Source of the DNA: Pelobates cultripes
Lineage: Eukaryota; Chordata; Amphibia; Anura; Pelobatidae
NCBI GenBank assembly: GCA_933207985.1
Contig: OW240921.1
Span: 95,331,192-95,395,191, forward strand
Direction: 5' to 3'
Length of the DNA: 64,000 nt
The position numbers and the translations under genes were made by a program. Below the pieces are notes generated by a model. It did not search any database, was not told the origin of the DNA, and worked only from the letters and a program-made list of their open reading frames with translations. Positions within the stretch are counted from its first letter, which is position 1. Each line of letters starts with the position of its first letter. Shown here piece by piece: positions 21,801 through 29,910 of the stretch.

Positions 21801-23935
21801 ATGTATATGAAACACAGCTGCCATGCCTTCGCTTTTCTAGTCTCTCTCTGTCGGGAGGGTGTGTAGCGCTTCCGCGCCCTGTATGTCCTCTAGTTTGTGG
21901 ATCCACTCGTTTTTGCTAGGGACTTCAGTTTTTTTCCACTTGGCCGGTATATTGGCCTTGGCCGTGTTCAGTAGGTGACACAAAATTGATTTCTTATAGC
22001 GTGAAATTGGTTGTGGAGAGATATGTAGTAGGGCGAGGTCGGCCGACCATTCAGGTATATCCCCTAGGATCATGGTCACGTTGTCTTTTACCATCTCCCA
22101 GTATGGGGCTAAGTCACAGCAATCCCACCAGATGTGTAGCGGTGTTCCCCTGTCCATTTGGCATCTCCAGCATGTCGGGCGTTTTATACCATAGCGATAT
22201 TAGTTTATAATTCACCTCCTGGTAATAGGAGCTCATGGAGCTCTTGTGTTGCCACAGCAGTGCCTTTTCCCACAGTGCTGAAGAGAATGTCTTGCCCATC
22301 TGGTCTTCCCATTGTCTCCGGAAGGTTTTGTTTGCCTTTTGATGGTGGACCACTAGGTATTGATAGAGTGTGGATATTGCGTTGCCTATTGTGGTACCTC
22401 GGTCGCATAGTCCCTCAAACCATGTGAGTTCTCTGTGTAGATGTTCCTTGTGCGGTAGCGAGTCGTAGTAGTGTTTCAGTTGCATATATCGGAGGGAGTA
22501 ATGAATTGAGGTCCCGCAGCGTCCTGTTCCTTAAAGCTACATTAAGAATTCTATATCCATGTTTTAAAAATTAACAAATAAAACATTGCAAGATAAATGT
22601 ATTATTTTATTTTTATTTTTTTTATACATTAATGCTGACTATATACTGTAATCCATGGGAATATCAATAATGAATACACCCCGTGTTCTGTTGGATTGTA
22701 AAGACTGGTGTATATAATTCTCTGTGGGAATATCGAGACTGATTTATTTATTGCTCTCTTGGAATATATAGACTGACTGTTCATAATGTACTATGGGGAC
22801 ATATAGACTTACTATATAAAGTGCTCTGTTGGAATATAAAAACTATTCCTATCAACAGCAAATATTTGTAATTATGAATTACATTTACTTATATAATTGA
22901 CTCTTGTTAATATTGTTCTTCCTTTACCCTTCATTTTCTCTTTAGAATGCTCCAAACGAATGAAGAAATGCATTAAGTGTCAAGTATCAATAACCAAAAA
23001 ACTTAGGCAAGGTAAGCAGACAATACTATGAACGTCTTTGCAGTTTTAGGGACAAAATATGTTTTAATTTTATGCTGCAAACTCAGACTGCTCTTCTCAT
23101 AATTTTCAGCCAGCTACAAGCTGATATGATGACGCAGTTAGGAAAAAAATTACATTTTTATCAAAAATATTTATTTTTATTAAAAACAAAGGAATTACAA
23201 TGAAATATATATTTTCGTGAAAAAATAATGTAAACTATAAAACATATAAATAAGGCCTAAGGTAAATACATCATTATGCCAAGAAAGGATATGTGAAGGT
23301 TAAAAAGTAGTGACCTCAATCACGCCAGGGCAGTTTCTAAGATATCTCCGGATTAGGAAGCAATTCTAAGAAAATGTGTTATAGAACACCAACAGAAGTA
23401 AAGGATGGTGTGAAGAGGTAGAAGAAAAAGTTTCAAAGTAGGGGATAGTATGTAAGTTAAAATAAATAAAAAGCAGAATCATTGGGGCAGGGGAGTATGG
23501 GGTATAGCAAGTGTAGATCAGTGGGGTAGAGGAAAAGGAGGAATGCACCAAAAGGCCATTTTTTTGTTAGAAAGTCTAATCAAACGGTTCCAAGAACCCA
23601 GAGGTTCATGTCCAGTTAGTTATTGTAGTAAGTATTTCATATGGTTGTGAGCATCAAAGCAATAATAGGATTGCACTGTATTTGTATTTTTAGATAGCAC
23701 AGAAGTTGATGGTGTTCCTAGTTTAGAAGCATCTGATCAGCGCAAGATCATGGAAGATCTTCAAAACCGCTACCGCCAAATGGAAGAACGGATGACTTGT
23801 CCAATATGTATTGACAGCCACATCAAGCTGGTGTTTCAGTGTGGACATGGGTCGTGCACAGATTGCAGCACATCCCTGACTACCTGCCCCATTTGCAGAC
23901 AGCTCATCAAGGAAAGAATACAGATATTTGTCTGA
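3682..23935 (+). CDS. MIB2: MIB2, E3 ubiquitin-protein ligase mind bomb 2 (3' part, 11 exons)
   Basis: Spliced CDS: 3682-3844, 7389-7522, 8068-8216, 9467-9623, 9719-9873, 16566-16692, 17788-18012, 19450-19628, 20385-20569, 22946-23011, 23694-23935. All introns are GT-AG, every exon junction keeps phase, and the total is 1782 nt (593 residues plus TGA). Order of domains: end of the MIB/REP substrate-binding region (about residues 1-54 of this fragment), ankyrin repeats (about 70-420), RING finger 1 (CLVC...PCQH...CEEC...CIKC) and the C-terminal RING finger 2 (CPIC...CGHG...C..C...CPIC) ending IQIFV. The family ubiquitinates Notch ligands (Delta/Jagged) to drive their endocytosis. Two RINGs and the IQIFV end fit MIB2; MIB1 has three RINGs and a different end. 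Full-length MIB2 is about 950-1000 residues, so some 400 N-terminal residues (MIB/HERC2 and ZZ domains) are encoded upstream of the window. No disruption is seen, so the gene looks functional. Exon assignment is from remembered family sequence, not a database search. Confidence 0.95.
5150..5480 (+). repeat. G-rich minisatellite, left arm of foldback element
   Basis: About five degenerate units of 60-75 bp, each with ccataatgataatgagggggg, acctactgtcc and cccacccctgggcggcgggtggggg. Open reading frames across it are a product of the repeat. Confidence 0.85.
5950..6320 (-). repeat. G-rich minisatellite, right arm (inverted copy)
   Basis: The same unit family as 5150-5480 but reverse-complemented: gaggacagtaggt, cccccctcattatcattatggcccc and acccgccgcccaggg recur about five times. 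The two arms could pair over some 300 bp. Confidence 0.85.
7389..7522 (+). CDS. MIB2: MIB2 exon: linker and first ankyrin helix pair
   Basis: Acceptor attggcag, donor aag|gtgcgt. It enters in phase 1 and leaves in phase 0. It encodes FEKLLAQK and then EAAHGNAAKVKEMLQKHPDK, the first ankyrin-like unit of the block. Confidence 0.93.
8068..8216 (+). CDS. MIB2: MIB2 exon: ankyrin repeat
   Basis: Acceptor ccattgtag, donor tatgg|gtacgg, phase 0 to phase 2. It encodes one ankyrin repeat (GKTALQVASHLGYIEVVKIL) and the start of the next (GDTALHYAAYG). Confidence 0.95.
8309..8448. mobile_element. hAT-type MITE
   Basis: Termini CAGGGGTTCCCAACC and its inverted copy GTTGGGAACCCCTG, flanked by the 8-bp sequences ctctagag (8301-8308) and ctctatag (8449-8456), one mismatch. 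This is the hAT signature. 140 bp, no coding capacity, in a MIB2 intron. Confidence 0.8.
8457..8607. mobile_element. Second related hAT-type MITE, adjacent
   Basis: Termini caagggttcccagccc and ggtttgggaacctctg, with an interior related to the preceding copy (accctgttgtgtctaa, gtacttgaggac). It starts directly at the end of the neighbour's 8-bp duplication, so this is a tandem or side-by-side insertion. Confidence 0.7.
9467..9623 (+). CDS. MIB2: MIB2 exon: ankyrin repeat
   Basis: Acceptor accctccccag, donor cag|gtgaga. Its first base completes the glycine codon of the previous exon, giving HYAAYGNQAAVIRVLL. It contains an ankyrin core (FTALYIAVNKGFAEVVQVL). Only a 95-nt intron separates it from the next exon. 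Confidence 0.95.
9719..9873 (+). CDS. MIB2: MIB2 exon: ankyrin repeat
   Basis: Acceptor tatcttag, donor gt|gtaagt, phase 0 to phase 2. It encodes GDTPLHCAITADFRSIIEIL and GFNLLHHSTLKGN. The following intron is the largest in the window (6.7 kb) and holds a hAT MITE, a CR1/L2-type LINE end and nested TTAA MITEs. Confidence 0.95.
10445..10909. mobile_element. hAT-type non-autonomous element with 8-bp target duplication
   Basis: Flanked by perfect acttgaac at 10437-10444 and 10910-10917. The termini are inverted (tagaggtagactgat on the left, atatcagtcgatctcta on the right) and resemble the widespread hAT repeats beginning TAGAGATCGACYGAT. Length 465 bp, no coding capacity. Confidence 0.82.
11384..12003 (-). 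mobile_element. CR1/L2-type LINE, 5'-truncated 3' end
   Basis: Minus-strand reading frame 12001-11465 (178 codons) encodes the C-terminal end of a CR1/L2-group reverse transcriptase, with LYRTLVRPHLEYC, LERVQRRATKLV, SLEERRDRGD and WNSLPAEVV. It is followed by the typical CR1/L2 3' sequence read on the minus strand (atgggccgaatggttcttatctgc). The N-terminal and catalytic part is missing. Lies in the 6.7 kb MIB2 intron. Confidence 0.9.
13774..13955. mobile_element. Foldback MITE / long hairpin
   Basis: Two arms of about 51 bp (13774-13824 and 13905-13955) are reverse complements with few mismatches (core cctacRcctgacaaatctt), separated by about 80 bp. No clear target duplication. Could be a short inverted-repeat transposon derivative. 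Confidence 0.75.
15389..15948. mobile_element. piggyBac-like MITE split by a nested MITE
   Basis: Left part 15389-15437 and right part 15940-15948 match the 80-bp MITE seen intact at 16997, 47953 and 51300. The nested element sits exactly in the TTAA of the inner terminal repeat (ggtccTTAAgggg). Confidence 0.8.
15438..15939. mobile_element. T2/Kolobok-type MITE, 502 bp
   Basis: TTAA at both ends followed by inverted AAGGACCACTATAG / CTAGAGTGGTCCTT. The interior has nested palindromes (cctggcactatagtgcc, gcgcgcattcag, agcatttacaatgctttcctat). The same family recurs truncated at 39170 and, as a relative, at 36117. Confidence 0.85.
16229..16339 (-). mobile_element. Short L1-type 3' end with 16-bp target duplication
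   Basis: The 111-bp antisense insert begins with a T-rich tail and is bounded by perfect caagttagtcattctt at 16213-16228 and 16340-16355, so it is an extremely 5'-truncated retrotransposed copy. It is 226 bp upstream of a MIB2 exon. Confidence 0.8.
16566..16692 (+). CDS. MIB2: MIB2 exon: ankyrin repeat
   Basis: Acceptor ccttcccag, donor gag|gtaata. The first base completes a valine codon, giving IVAVRKILERARQLVDSKKE, then the ankyrin core DGFTALHLATLNNHQEVAGVL. Confidence 0.95.
16997..17076. mobile_element. 80-bp piggyBac-like MITE
   Basis: TTAA ends with inverted CCCCTTAAGGAC termini (right copy slightly diverged). Same family as 47953-48032 and 51300-51379. Confidence 0.8.
17788..18012 (+). 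CDS. MIB2: MIB2 exon: two ankyrin repeats
   Basis: Exactly 75 codons, phase 0 at both ends, acceptor tgtcctag and donor aag|gtaacg. It encodes two ankyrin repeats (SPLHLAVTQGHVNLVHLLL and GDTPMHIVFMRQHLELL) and a short acidic linker. Confidence 0.95.
18721..18870. repeat. Probable dispersed repeat
   Basis: The stretch with gaagatccgggtgctaaact and ctagcaccagccccagggag looks like a family often seen in frog genomes. This is memory-based; class unknown. Confidence 0.35.
19450..19628 (+). CDS. MIB2: MIB2 exon: last ankyrin repeat
   Basis: It starts LQASGLLGN after a poor acceptor (tttactgaag) and ends ag|gtacat in phase 2. It encodes CFLAQSGADINYANHRGKSP, the last ankyrin repeat. A second AG six bases downstream (ttgcag) could act as an in-frame alternative acceptor; I chose the upstream one because LQ is conserved in human MIB2 as I recall it. 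Confidence 0.92.
20385..20569 (+). CDS. MIB2: MIB2 exon: linker and first half of RING 1
   Basis: Acceptor ttcttgcag, donor gaag|gtatgt, phase 2 to phase 1. It carries a Ser/Thr-rich linker (HTTPNTMTNLSLSSP), then ECLVCSEL and FFPCQHSIVCE, the first zinc ligands of RING 1. The RING is split by the next intron. Confidence 0.94.
20995..22538 (-). mobile_element. L1/Tx1-type LINE, 5'-truncated
   Basis: Antisense copy with its T-rich (poly-A) end at 20995 and a 9-bp target duplication acattaaga at 20986-20994 and 22539-22547. Minus-strand frames from about 22485 to 21837 encode the ORF2 C-terminus: WEDQMGKTFS, WEKALLWQHKSS, then a Cys/His segment ending LHIWWDC. A frame change near 22140 shows it is dead. 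Confidence 0.87.
22630..22850. repeat. Degenerate tandem repeat, about 46-bp period
   Basis: The motif ctgtgggaatat..agact..t.tataa.gt recurs about four to five times with many substitutions, just upstream of the 66-nt MIB2 exon. Confidence 0.6.
22946..23011 (+). CDS. MIB2: MIB2 exon: second half of RING 1 (66 nt)
   Basis: Very short exon. Acceptor ctctttag, donor aag|gtaagc, phase 1 to phase 1. It encodes ECSKRMKKCIKCQVSITKK, supplying the remaining cysteines of RING 1. The preceding 2.4 kb intron contains an L1 3' end and a degenerate tandem repeat. Confidence 0.94.
23694..23935 (+). CDS. MIB2: MIB2 last coding exon: RING 2 and stop
   Basis: Acceptor tttttag, phase 1 entry, stop tga at 23933-23935. 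It encodes a predicted helical stretch (QRKIMEDLQNRYRQMEER) and the C-terminal C3HC4-type RING (CPICIDSHIKLVFQCGHG, then CPICRQ), ending in IQIFV. Confidence 0.96.
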
Positions 23936-24480
23936 GGAGCAACACAAAGGCCACTGGTGTCCTACCTACATCATCTTAGATCCTAAGACAGAATACAACA
24001 TGCCAATCTTGGCCATACATCCTCTCAAAAGAATTTTGAGGAAGCCATGACTTTTGTTCTTAGAAAGTGTGGCTCTGTGTGTTACAGTAAAAACAAATGA
24101 CTACATCTAATTATCATCGCTGGAAGGGCTAATTCATAGTTCAGTCTTCCTGAGGACATCCATTCACCAGAGGGACAAATAATGTCATTAAGACCATCCC
24201 ATCATTTATAACACTAGTGTTATCACTGGCCAATCTAAGTAGCAGACATTTGTATGTGAATTTGCACTTTTTTTATTTTATTTTTTATTTCACAGCCTTC
24301 AAACAGAATATGCTGCATTTACAAATTATATTTAATTTATGTAAATCAGTTTATCTATAATAAACCATCACATTTGGTCAATCATCCACTCTCGGCATGG
24401 GACATGAAGGCATTTGTGAGCTTCCACCGCTGGCCGTATTCAAATGCAAAACAAAATAAATTTTATTGGCTTTCAGTCAT
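23936..24480 (+). other. MIB2: MIB2 3' UTR with candidate poly(A) signals
   Basis: Sequence after the stop is unique-looking and AT-rich. AATAAA hexamers at 24359-24364 and 24455-24460 are the first plausible cleavage signals, so the 3' UTR would be about 0.45-0.55 kb. The exact end cannot be fixed without transcripts. Confidence 0.6.
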
Positions 24481-26192
24481 GTAGAAAACTTTATATCCCT
24501 ACTTTTATCAAAGACATCATTACACAACAAAGCATCAGATCAAAACTATATGTCACAGTCGTTTTTCATAGTACTATATACATTTTGTATAATACCCTTA
24601 ATTGGCTCTTTGTGGTGTGAAAAGATTCACTGGAGAAATTTCTAAAATCCATTTACTGTCTGGAGCAAGCCAAATATAACGTGCCTGTTCTAGATAATGG
24701 GGATCCAATATAGAGTGACAGTGTAGGAGTTGGCAACCACTCATGTGCAGCCAAGAGATCTATCCGCATATTGAGTGTAGATACGTTGATGACATATAGT
24801 ATGCTTGTTGCCACGTGTGCAATGCATTGGGAGAAATTCTGTATGGATGGCAGGTTAAAGGACTATCTCCTATTTTCCTATGGAAACTTATTTTCACAAT
24901 CACAAACTGTTAGTGATTAGGAATAGCACTGAAACAATTGAGAGATTTTTCTCTGGAGATGAAGCTCTTTAACTTTAAAAACTGTATATTGAATATCTCA
25001 CAATATATAGGGAATGTATGCACACGTAGAAAACAATTTGGTTAATGTAGTTGCCACATCTCGGATTGTTACTTGTCAAAGTGGATAATCAGTTTCGGCT
25101 TTGCTCATTTTACTCAATATAATTTGTGAAATGTGTAAAAATGCTTCTTAATGTTCCATTCAATTGTTACTGGGCCATTCCAGTGTTATTGGACTATTGC
25201 GACATTTCATTGTACCTTTCAGCACTCAGGAACAAATGGATACATTTACTAGTTAACATTGTCTCTGTAGCAATATTTAAACTTCTCGAGAAGACAAACA
25301 TAACAGTAAAATTCAATTTGTGTTTCACAAGTCACTTTTGGTGTATTCTTCTTTGTCAAAGTAATAGTACATGTTTAAGTTCTATAAGTGTATTTAGGCC
25401 ATTACAGATAATATATTGCATTCAATTAAATTAATGCTGTAGCATAAAGAATACAAACCTGTATTCCTTACGTTTTACTGTTCTTGTCCGTAGTTCTATA
25501 AAGGTCCCCTGCCATCCTAGTGTCATAATAATATCAAACTTTTACTTACCTTATTGCAGAGCCGGGTCTTCCACACTGCTGCTCACCTCCGCCCCCGGCA
25601 ACATCATTGTGGAGGCATGGGCTCCTCAACAATAATCCAATCCAATGCTCCTCTTAGAGGAGCAATGAGGACCTGATACACGTGGGGCATGCATCCAAGC
25701 TTTCCCATAGGAAAGCATTGTATTCAATGCTTTCCTATGGACTTTTGCGTCAAATTACTGAATTTTATTTGGTCAGTGCCCCGGAAGTGTCTCTAGTGGC
25801 TGTCAGGACAGCCTGCAGTGTAAACATTGCACTATCTCAAATACTGCACTGTTTTATATTGCAGTGTTAAAAGAACAGGGCCACTGCATCAAGACCACTT
25901 CATTGAGATGAAGGTTCCTCTGGCTCTTTGTTATTAAAGTACTTGGCAACCTGTAGTAAGTCAAACTGTTAGCACCCCTGACACTATAGCCGCTACACAT
26001 GCTGCTTTGAATGTTCTATTATGTTATATTAAATATTCCTAATAATGGATTTTTCAAAATATGCAATTAATATCAAGGTTCCATATAGCAATGTGAAGAC
26101 AATATATGGGCATACAATTAAAACAGTCTCCCTCCATACTGATATGAAGGACAAGTAGAAAATAAAGACTGTCTGATAGATTGGGTCATGTA
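24481..26192. other. Intergenic AT-rich sequence; old MITE remnant at about 25440-25930
   Basis: No gene is recognised. Positions 25440-25930 carry T2-MITE-like palindromic pieces (ttcccataggaaagcattgt, caatgctttcctatgga) without intact termini. The remainder is unremarkable. Confidence 0.45.
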
Positions 26193-26209
26193 CTATTTAG
26201 AATTATTTA

Positions 26210-27595
26210 TTTTTTTAATTTGTATTTTATTGGGTTTTGTACACCCAGTATACATTTTCCATTGAATGGGTTATTGTATAGGTTATAACAAGAACAAGTA
26301 CATTTCGTTGGGTTTACAAACATAGCAATAATCACAGTTGCACTGAGATCTGTACAGTAGCATTGCAAGGTATTTCGTTGCCCGTTACTACATTTATACG
26401 GAGAACACTGCTTAATGAGGTTATGTAACTTAAGCTTCCGCTACTGACCTGCCCTGTGAATGTAAAGTCAGTTAGGTGATTAGGTTAATAGGTGTGGAGT
26501 AGTGAGTTAAGAGTATGAAGAAACTCCTAAGAACCATATGAACTTGTAAACATATAAATTAAAATGTTATGATAACTAAATGTTGCGTTTCTCAGTTCAG
26601 TTGCTGTGCCCGTTGGCTACCATGCCTAGCTTTTTGAGGAATGTCTCTGGGTCTTCCCCTGCGGTCAAAGTGAATATGTCGGTGCCCTGTTGCACCACCA
26701 GTGACCCCTCCGTGTTCCACCGGTAACGGACGGAGTGCTCTCTCAGTCTCCTTGCGGCCAGTACAGCAAAAGGAAGGTCACTGTACATAGCCACTTCGCA
26801 TCCCTCAAATTTCACTGACCCCAGCTCTCGCCGCTACGTCTCTGGTGGTAGCTATCGTGTCTCTGGGGGCACCTGCAGGTGCTGCTGGCGATTTGCTCAC
26901 TCGGAAGGTGGATAGTATCAGTGGGGTGTCTGGGTTACACCTGAGGCCCATTGAGGAGGTAAGTCTCCGGACAAAGGGCAGTAGGTCTTCTCCGCCCACT
27001 GTTTCAGGGATGCCCCTGAGGCGTATGTTGCGGCGGTGTCTGGACTCCGTTCCGTGTAGGCGCTGGACCTGCTCAGCAAGTCCGTCCAGCTGGTGTCTTG
27101 GAGTTGGTTGTCTCTGCATCTTTCTCTGGCCTCCACCTCCCCTACTCTTTGCTGTAGGACCCCTATTTCAGCTTGGGTCTCCTTTAAATCGGCCTTCCAG
27201 ACCTGTCTTAGGTCTGTCAGCAGTCTTCTCATGTCCCCTTTTGTGGATGGAGAGTCATCATCCTCCAAGTCAGGCCTGTGAGGGCTATCATCGGGTTGTG
27301 GTGAGGTTTGGGAGTCCCTCTCTTCTTGGGATTCGTCAGAGGTCTGCGGCTCCAGCGCCATCTTGGCAGGCCGCGACTGTGTAGGCATCTGGAATGCAAG
27401 CCTGATGTCGGGTGCCGCGGGTCGCTCCATGTGGGTTTGCTTCCTATGCTTGCGCCCCATGTTGTCAGCTGTCGGGTGGCAGGTAAGCTGTGTGGTTTTG
27501 AAGCGGATTTCTCTGTGTAATGACGCTTGATCTGTGGGGCGGAAGGGGAGCTCCACAGATATGCAACTTTTCACCTCCGTAGTCGACCACGCCCC
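26210..27595 (-). mobile_element. ORF1-only LINE-derived element (HAL1-like), 17-bp target duplication
   Basis: Insert bounded by perfect 17-bp ctatttagaattattta at 26193-26209 and 27596-27612. Minus-strand order: 5' end ggggcgtggtcgactacgg, short leader, an L1 ORF1-type protein, about 390 bp of 3' untranslated sequence and an A-rich tail. There is no ORF2 (endonuclease/reverse transcriptase). Because target duplications flank both ends, the lack of ORF2 existed at insertion or the copy is an internally deleted L1; it is not a simple 5' truncation. The layout resembles the half-LINE (HAL1) elements known in mammals. Confidence 0.82.
26597..27460 (-). pseudogene. L1 ORF1p-like protein with two frameshifts
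   Basis: Starts MGRKHRKQTH at 27460 (minus). The N-terminal part is polar and acidic, then a coiled-coil-like stretch (DLRQVWKADLKETQAEIGVL, EVEARERCRDNQ), then an RRM-like RRNIRLRGIPE and a C-terminal domain (VAMYSDLPFAVLAARRL, VVQQGTDIFTL). Homology moves between three frames, changing near 27110 and near 26810, so the copy is dead. ORF1 proteins bind LINE RNA as trimers; that role is known for the family and not shown here. Confidence 0.8.
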
Positions 27596-28202
27596 CTATT
27601 TAGAATTATTTAAAAGTTTTTTGTTTCTTGTCCATTCTGCTTTAAACGAAAGTGCCACCAATATATCAGTGCTATCATGGTTTGTTCAAGTGAAAATTAT
27701 TTTGAGGGTTGTGTATAGACTATAATTTATTTGCAATCTGCACAATGTGAGATTTTATTTTGTTTCTTACCCTCCAGACTGGTACTCTTTGCCACAGTCA
27801 TTGCATGACGCTTCCTCAAAAGTCCCGTTTTTGTCTTTGCATTTTTGTGTCTTCACATTACTTATCGCTATTTTTTACAAAACCGAATACCCTACACTTT
27901 CAAATGGAAACTTCTCTTCCACAAGACATTGCTTCAACTCTTTTCCTTTACCTTCCTTGGCCATAACTGCCCTTTCCACTAACCCATTTTGTCTCCACCA
28001 CAGGCTGTTTAAAATATAAAGAAGAAGGGCTCATTCTGTTTATGCACCTAATACATCAGCTATGTAATTCTGCATCAAGACCAGAAGCTATACAAGACCA
28101 GAAGCTATACTGATATTTTTAGATTCCTCATTGATAGGCACATAATACGGCTTCAGCTAACGGTATGTACCTATTATTTAGCATGGTATTGTAAGAAGAT
28201 AT

Positions 28203-29054
28203 TGTGACGGTAGTATATGGTATCACCGTCAAGCATTCCCTTCTTCCCATAAAAGAAAATCACCCAATATTCCAAAAGTAGAACTATCCCTGCAATCGCC
28301 GAATAATCCACACATGAGCCAAAGCTTTATGCTGGAACAAGACTGATTTACTGGCACACAGAACTCACAATTTATGCAATACAAAACTCCTCCTCTGGGC
28401 CAGGCTAGATAATTGAGTTTCAGCAATATACAAAGCTCAATTATCTGCTGGCCAGAAACAATACAGTTTTTAACAATTTCAGAAAATTACTTTTTATACA
28501 ACATACAAACATAATTTCAACATCCCTGGGTAGCTGAGGATACTGGTAGTCATATATCCAAATCTCACAAATTACCGTTCGGTAGTTTCCGTGTCGCATC
28601 GTGTGGAAGTTTGACCAGCTCGCCATGTGGAGGTATCCGAGCAAGAGTTCATTATCAGTAACACGAAAACCACCGTTCGTATGGTGCAGCTGATTACATG
28701 TGAATGTTCCCCTCATTCGGTAGATTATATCTACCGAACGCCAGTTTGATTCGTGGAGGGGAACGTATTCATCCAGGACTTCCATGGGGACCGGGCGTTC
28801 GAAAATAGTTCCAGGCAATTCATGCGTAAGCCCCGCTGACCGCATTCGTGAGTTTTAAGATGGCCACCTAGTAGCAATTAAGTTGCGGTTTTCTCTGCGT
28901 TCTAATGCTGATTGCTACCCAGGGTGGGTGGTCTCCGTTCGGTAAACGAATACATTCATTCAATACATAGTGAAACGAACTGATACAGGCATTTAAACAG
29001 CAGGGAGAAGGTTTAACTGAAGGCACACAGGTAAGTACATGAAAATCCTTCACA
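28203..29054 (-). repeat. 3' LTR (852 bp)
   Basis: Starts tgtgacggtagtatatgg and ends ccttcaca in + orientation, matching 35020-35958. It lacks segments present in the other LTR, including about 44 bp near 28645, 16 bp near 28800 and 40 bp near 28863, so it has suffered deletions or comes from a variant. Confidence 0.95.
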
Positions 29055-29076
29055 ATGGCCCCCCTTTTTCTCCCTG
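29055..29076 (-). other. Polypurine tract of the LTR element
   Basis: Minus-strand sequence gggagaaaaaggggggcc lies two bases before the 3' LTR, as expected for the primer of plus-strand DNA synthesis. Confidence 0.8.
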
Positions 29077-29137
29077 CTCCAGCAACTCGGTTAGACCTTT
29101 CCTGGTCCAGTAGGGTTGACGGGACTTTCCAAAGTTT

Positions 29138-29842
29138 TTAGTCTGAGGCCAAGTCAGTTTGGCATGACAGTCCATCAGCATTCCCGTTTTGCTTGCCTGG
29201 GCGATAATGGATAATGAAGTCATAGGGTTGTAAAGCCAGGCTCCAGCGCAGCAAACGGGTGTTATCCCCTGAGACCCGGTTGAGCCAAACCAGGGGATTG
29301 TGATCGGTAATGACGGTGAAGGCCCGGCCATAGAGGTAAGGTGTGAGCTTTTTGAGTGTCCATACCAAGGCCAAACACTCTTTTTCAATAGTGGCATAGC
29401 TGACCTCCCTTGGCAACAGCTTCCAACTCAGGTATGCCACCGGGTGCTCTCCTCCATCCTCTCCGATCTAGCTAAGTACTGCCCCCAGTCCAAACATTGA
29501 AGCATCTGTGTGGACAATAAATCTTTTGTTAGGATCTGGGGTAACCAACACCGGAGCATTAACGAGAGCATTATTTAGTGCTTGGAAAGCCACCTCGCAT
29601 TCCGGGGACCACAGGACTTGTCGGGGTAACTTCTTTTTGGTCAAGTCGGTCAGGGGTTTGGCTAGGGTGCTATAGTCTTTTACAAAGCGTCTGTAATAGC
29701 CGGCTGTGCCCAAGAAAGCCATGACTTGTGTCTTGGTGTGGGGAGTGGGCCAATTGGCAACGGCCTTGATCTTAGCCGGCTCCGGCCGTTGCTTACCACA
29801 TCCTACTCGGTGGCCCAAATATTGTACCTCCGCGAAACCCAA
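29138..29842 (-). pseudogene. RT C-terminus and RNase H of the LTR element
   Basis: 29842-29468 reads the end of the reverse transcriptase and the linker (YLGHRVG, FLGTAGYYRRFVKDYS) into RNase H (HTDASMFGLGAVLS). 29440-29138 continues in another frame with IEKECLALVWTLKKL and TDHNPLVWL. Catalytic Asp/Glu positions are visible, but the frame change near 29450 breaks the protein. Confidence 0.9.
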
Positions 29843-29910
29843 ATGACATTTGTCTGGTTTCAGGGTCAGCCCGGCCCCCCTGATCCTATCTAATACTACC
29901 CCTACGTGTT

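Noticed and set aside
3682..23935. Assignment to MIB1 instead of MIB2
   Set aside because: MIB1 has three RING fingers and a different C-terminus; here there are two RINGs and the end IQIFV.
26845..27384. 179-codon + strand frame
   Set aside because: It is antisense to the L1 ORF1 relic, which has the recognisable domains.
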